Below, in pieces: positions 60,022 through 64,000 of a DNA stretch of 64,000 nt. Each line of letters begins with the position of its first letter. Positions within the stretch are counted from its first letter, which is position 1. The DNA is from Aphelocoma coerulescens (lineage: Eukaryota; Chordata; Aves; Passeriformes; Corvidae): assembly GCF_041296385.1 (NCBI RefSeq), contig NW_027183585.1, positions 141,806-205,805 of the forward strand, written 5' to 3'. The translations under genes were made by a program, and so were the position numbers. The notes under the pieces are model-generated. The model searched no databases, had not been told where the DNA came from, and saw only the letters and a list, made by a program, of their open reading frames with translations.

Positions 60022-62522
60022 ATGCCCCCGGCCCGCCCCCGGCCCCGGGCGGGGCTGCCCCCTCCCCGCCCCCGGGCGTCCCGCCGCGGTCCCGCCTCCG
60101 CCCGGCTCTCGCCGTCCTGGCTGTGGCGCTGCTGGGCGGGCATCAGTGCCTGGCTCCTGGGCAGCATCGCCAGCCCCTGGCTCCGGCTGGCCCGACCCCT
60201 ACCCCGGCCCCGGCCCCGGCCCCGGTCCCGGCCTCGGCTCCTCCCGGGGCCCGCCGGGGACACAGGCGGCGCGGCCGCTCCCGCCGCCTCCGCAGCGTCT
60301 TCCCCGCTCCGAGCTCCGCCGCTCTTGAGCGCGGCCGCCGGCCCCGAGCCGCCGGTGGCCCCTCCAAAAGAGCCCCCATGTGGGGATGGCCGGCCCGGGG
60401 CGGTTGAGCGGCGCTCGGGGGCCGTTCCTGGCCCCGGGCCGAGCGCTGACGGCCGCGTCTCGCGGGCACGGAAGGCGCAGCAGGGCCTGAAGGAGCGCTA
60501 CCGGCTGGGTTCGCTGCTGGGGCGCGGCGGCTTCGGCAGCGTCTTCGCGGCCACGCGGCTCTCGGACGGCGCCCCGGTGAGTGGCGGGGCCGGCGGCGGG
60601 CGCAGGAGGCGGGGGGCAAAGGAGGAGGAGAAGGAGCATGGGGCTGGGCACGGCGGGCGGCGAGCTCAGCCCGCTGCTCCCCTTGCCTTGCAGGTGGCCA
60701 TCAAACGGGTGCCGCGGAACCGCATCGGCCATTGGGGCGAGCTGGTGAGTGAGCGAGGGGCAGCGGGAGAAGCCGGGGCGCGACGGGCGGGGATGAGCCG
60801 AGGCCCGGCAGGGTGGAAGCCGCCAGAACACTTCGAGGGAGAGCGGCCGTGGGGCCAGCGGAGCGCGCAGAGCGTCCCCGGCTGGCTGAGGGCTTCCCGA
60901 GCCCCGGCACGGCATCAGCTCCGCTGACAGCACCGTGCTCCTCCCACAGCCCGACGGCACCCGAGCACCACTGGAGATCGTGCTGCTGGACAAGGTGTCC
61001 GCTGGCTTCCCTGGCATCGTCCAGCTCCACGAGTGGCTGGAGCTCCCCAACAACGTGGTGATGGTGCTGGAGCGCCCGGAGCGGTCTCAGGACCTCCTTC
61101 ACTTCATTTGGGCACGGGGCTTCCTGTGCGAGGAGGTGGCGCGGCACCTGTTCCGCCAGGTGCTGGAGGCCGTGCGGCACTGCACCAGCTGCGGGGTCCT
61201 GCACCGGGACATCAAACCGGAGAACATCCTGGTTGACCTGGCAACCGGGCAGGCCAAACTCATCGACTTTGGCTGTGGCACCTACCTGCAAGCCGCAGCC
61301 TACACCAGCTTTGCAGGTGAGCCCACGCAGGGGGAGGCTCCTGGTAGCGGCATCTCACAGCCCAACATCTCACGGCCCAACATCTCACAGCCCAAAGCCA
61401 GCTGTGGCAGGGGGGATTCTCCCTTTTGCTGCCAGTCATGGCAGCCGGAGTCTTCAGCTGAGCTGCTTTTGAGCGGCGCTGGCTGAAGGGCTATTTTCCA
61501 GCCTTGCTGGCAGCCTTCGCCAGCCACTCTGCCCAGGACTGGCGCTGGGGCTGGGGCAGCCAGCGTCACAGAAACACCCGTGGGTGGGGGTAGCAGAGAG
61601 GGGGGCCCAGAACCTGTGCTCCAGCCCGTTTGGTGTGCAGGCGAGACAGGGCTCGGACTGCTCTGCTGCCCGTGCTTGCCTTGGCTTAAGAATGGTTTCT
61701 GGGGCAGTGCAGGCAGGGAGGATGAAAGCGTGGTTTTTCCCCAGCACCAAGTGGGTTTTTCCTTTGCATGGAATGCTCGGGCCTTGCCAGGGCTTCCGCT
61801 GCCCTCTCGCGACACCAGCGGCTTCTTTTCCAACCCCCAGTTTGTACGCAAGTCCCAGGTGCTGGCAAGAGGGCAGCGGGTCACGCCGCGTGCCGCTGCT
61901 GCGGCCCCCGCATGCCCAGGGATGCTGGGGCGAGGCTCTGGGAGCAGGCAGCGTCCCCCTGAAGAACTCCACCTCTATTCCATAGGAACACCGTCCTACA
62001 GCCCCCCGGAATGGACCCTGTTAGGCTGGTACCACGGCGAGGCAGCGACCGTCTGGTCCCTGGGCATCGTGCTGCACCAGATGGTCTGCGGGGAGCACCC
62101 TTTCAGGAGGGGCTGGCACAGCACCTGGGGCCGGCTCTCGCTCCCACGACGGCTCTCTCCAGGTGGATCCTCGTCTCTGCAGCACGGGGGGAATAGCAGT
62201 GCTGGGAGACAGCAGCGGGCTCAGGAGCATCCCGCACTGGCAGCTGCTGAGCAGGTGGCAATGTCCTGCTCTCCTGCTCTCCAAAAGAAAGAATTGATGG
62301 CAAAGTTTAGGCACAGCCCTGAGCACACGCAGCACGGCCTGGCCATGGCAAGAGTGGGGCAAAGCGGACAGGAGCCTTCTGCAACTGACTGGCGCTTTCT
62401 GCTTTCTCTCCGCAGAGTGCCAGGATCTCATCCGACGGTGTTTAACCGTGCTCTCCTCGGAAAGGCCCTCATTAGAAGACCTGTCCTGTGATCCTTGGAT
62501 GCAGGATATTCACATGCCATAG
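60022..62522 (+). CDS. PIM-like serine/threonine kinase, five exons
   Basis: Exons: 60022-60576, 60694-60744, 60950-61316, 61986-62162 and 62416-62522; all introns are GT-AG and the frame is continuous, giving 418 aa. Residues 1-150 are a low-complexity Pro/Arg/Ala extension. The kinase domain starts near residue 158: P-loop LGRGGFGSV (166-174), catalytic Lys189 in VAIK, helix-C Glu211, a PIM-type hinge (ERPE followed by Arg-Ser, where the second Pro of typical PIM hinges is replaced), catalytic loop HRDIKPEN (287-294), DFG (308-310), activation-segment end SPPEW (330-334), and the C-terminal DPWM helix. All catalytic residues are kept, so it is probably active. PIM kinases phosphorylate survival and growth regulators and are constitutively active. 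The family average is about 310-330 aa; the surplus is the N-terminal extension. The start at 60,022 is chosen because it follows the leader; in-frame ATGs at 59,584 and 59,674 would lengthen the protein through the nonamer repeat. PIM1-like paralogues are numerous in songbirds, so no single symbol is given. Confidence 0.88.
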
Positions 62523-62739
62523 GAGAAGGGAGAGAGCCACGTGCACGCTTTGACCCAGGGAGCCGGTAAGTTCCAGCTGCACACGCGCCTTGGCAGGAAG
62601 CAGCAAAGAAAGGCAGAGATTTTGTCCTGCCTGAATCGCTGCGCAGGGCTCCTCAGCTGGGCACGCACAGCCCTGCTGCTGGAGCTGAGCTGCTCTTCCC
62701 AGCACTGGTGGCCCCCATGCCAGCTGCTTTTGCTTGTTC

Positions 62740-63948
62740 TGCTTCAGCGACAGCCGGGGCCCTGGGCAGAGCACTGACAGCCTGCTCCAGCCCCAGGGAA
62801 GAAGGAGCCCCTGGAGAAGCTGTGGCAGGTGCGGCTGCTGCTGCTGGAGACATGGAGGGTGACATCAAGGATGACAAGCTCTTCCTCCACCTGGCAAGCT
62901 GAAGATGATGGACTTCAATTGTGACACCTTCTCCAAAGCCAGGCTCCACAGCGAATTTGCAGATGAGTCCACACGCAGGGGGATGCTCCCAGATTTGTGC
63001 ATTGCACAGCCTGGCCGGGAAGCAAAGGTTTCCCCCTTTGCTGGGGCGGATGCAACCAATTCTTCAGTCGGCTGCCAAGCTGCTTTTTGGCAGGGCTGGG
63101 GGGATGGGCTGGGCTGGTTTTGAACTGGGAGTCTGCTCCTGGCCCTGCCAACAGCCCCCAGCACCCACCGTGGCCCGCGCTGGGGCTGGGGCTGGGGCAG
63201 CCAGCCCGACACAAACAAAGCCCCATGGTGGGAGCAGAGGTTGGACACCAGAAGCTGTGCATGGGCTGCTTTGCTCTGCAGGCAAGGAAGGGCTTAGGCT
63301 GCTCCAGTGCCCTTGTTTGCTTTGGGCTCAGCATGACTTTTGGGGGCAGTGCAGGGGGAAGGCAGAAAGCGTGGGCTGCCCTGGCCCGTGGGTGGGGTTT
63401 TCCCTCGCATGGCAGGCTTGGACCTTCCTCAAGGCCCAGCAGGGAGAAGATTTTTTACCTTTTTCCTTGTTTTCCCTTTTTGTCTGTAATCTCTTTTCAT
63501 TGATTTATGGTTTGTTTTTCCAAAGGAAGCATTCTAGGTGCTGTCTGGTCCGGATGGCAAAGTGCTTGGGAGCAGCTGTGGCATGGATGGGACATGCCTT
63601 TGGAGAAGGGCTGAGGACACTGTTTGGGAGCAGCTTTTCTTCTGGCGGCGGGAGGCGTGAGGTGGGTGCCCGTCCTCTTGGCACGGCTGGGATAAGGGCT
63701 TTTGGGAGATGGCAGCGAGCACAGCGGCATCCTGCTCTGGGCAGCTGCTGAGGAGGTGGCTGTGCCACGGCCGGCTGCAGGCTGGGCACGTGTCCTGCCC
63801 TCCTGCTCTCCTGCCAGAGGCAGCAATGCTGGGCAGCTTTGGGCAGCGCCCTGAGCGCGGCCAGCACGGCCTGGGCACCGCGGGCGGCTGGGACAAGGGG
63901 GACGGGAGCCTTCAGCTGACGGGTGCTTTCTGCTTTCTCTCCTTGCAG
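62740..63948 (+). pseudogene. Tandem PIM-like kinase pseudogene, truncated at both ends
   Basis: Downstream of the intact kinase gene, an exon-3-like piece (about 62,790-62,962) keeps a recognisable catalytic loop to DFG region. The His-Arg of HRD, the DFG glycine and part of the preceding helix are lost, and the splice donor is changed from GTGAG to ATGAG at 62,963. It is followed by intron-3-like sequence (to about 63,520, matching 61,420-61,800), a ruined exon-4-like piece (about 63,535-63,610, still showing Ala-Val-Trp-Ser), and intron-4-like sequence ending in a CTCCTTGCAG acceptor at 63,948. The sequence after this acceptor does not match the expected terminal exon. No P-loop exon was seen. 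The copy is non-functional. Confidence 0.8.
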
Positions 63949-64000
63949 CCGGGCTCTGTGGATGCTGAGGCTGCTCTGGGCTCCACCAAGGCTCTGCTGT
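63949..64000 (+). other. Sequence after a splice acceptor at the window edge
   Basis: The 52 bases after the acceptor at 63,946-63,948 lack similarity to the intact gene's terminal exon. They are too short to assign. Confidence 0.3.

Overview
The window looks like a GC-rich, repeat-dense piece of a songbird (passerine) chromosome. This rests on intron-bearing genes, a CR1 LINE fragment, a PIM-type kinase gene with broken extra copies (PIM1-like families are known to be expanded in songbirds), an olfactory receptor of the bird-expanded OR14 type, several avian-type retroviral LTRs and a piece of an MHC class II beta gene. No search was run, so the assignment is by pattern recognition.

Bases 1-39,537 (62% of the window) are one head-to-tail macrosatellite: 17 complete units and one truncated unit of 2,041-2,418 bp. 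Units differ mainly in how many copies (2, 4, 5 or 7) they hold of an internal 75-bp minisatellite. The array runs off the left edge and ends sharply at about 39,537. Shared single-base variants show recent local duplication, including a 4,461-bp two-unit block present twice in a row (about 15.7-24.6 kb). The open frames inside the array are by-products of the 75-bp (25-codon) period and are not called as genes.

From 39.5 to 47.2 kb the sequence is a mosaic: an array of a roughly 37-bp repeat (40.2-40.6 kb), a decayed class I endogenous retrovirus on the + strand (RNase H, integrase and env remnants and a 3' LTR, 41.0-44.2 kb), a minisatellite built on TGACATCA (44.2-44.8 kb), a GC-rich degenerate repeat, and a minus-strand PIM kinase pseudogene (46.1-47.2 kb). 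From 47.2 to 53.0 kb there are microsatellites, GC-rich DNA without a recognisable gene, a 190-bp tandem duplication and another block of the 37-bp repeat.

An OR14-like olfactory receptor with one frameshift lies at 53.1-54.0 kb. From 55.3 to 57.9 kb there are LTR fragments. A transmembrane and tail-end fragment of an MHC class II beta gene follows at 58.0-58.2 kb, and 0.5 kb further on is a minus-strand X-box/Y-box pair like an MHC class II promoter. A CR1 fragment (59.3-59.5 kb) precedes the one apparently intact gene, a five-exon PIM-like serine/threonine kinase at 60,022-62,522 (418 aa). A decayed tandem copy of it follows to the right edge. The 46-47 kb pseudogene is an inverted paralogue of 62.2-63.9 kb, so the kinase unit has been duplicated both in tandem and in inverted orientation.
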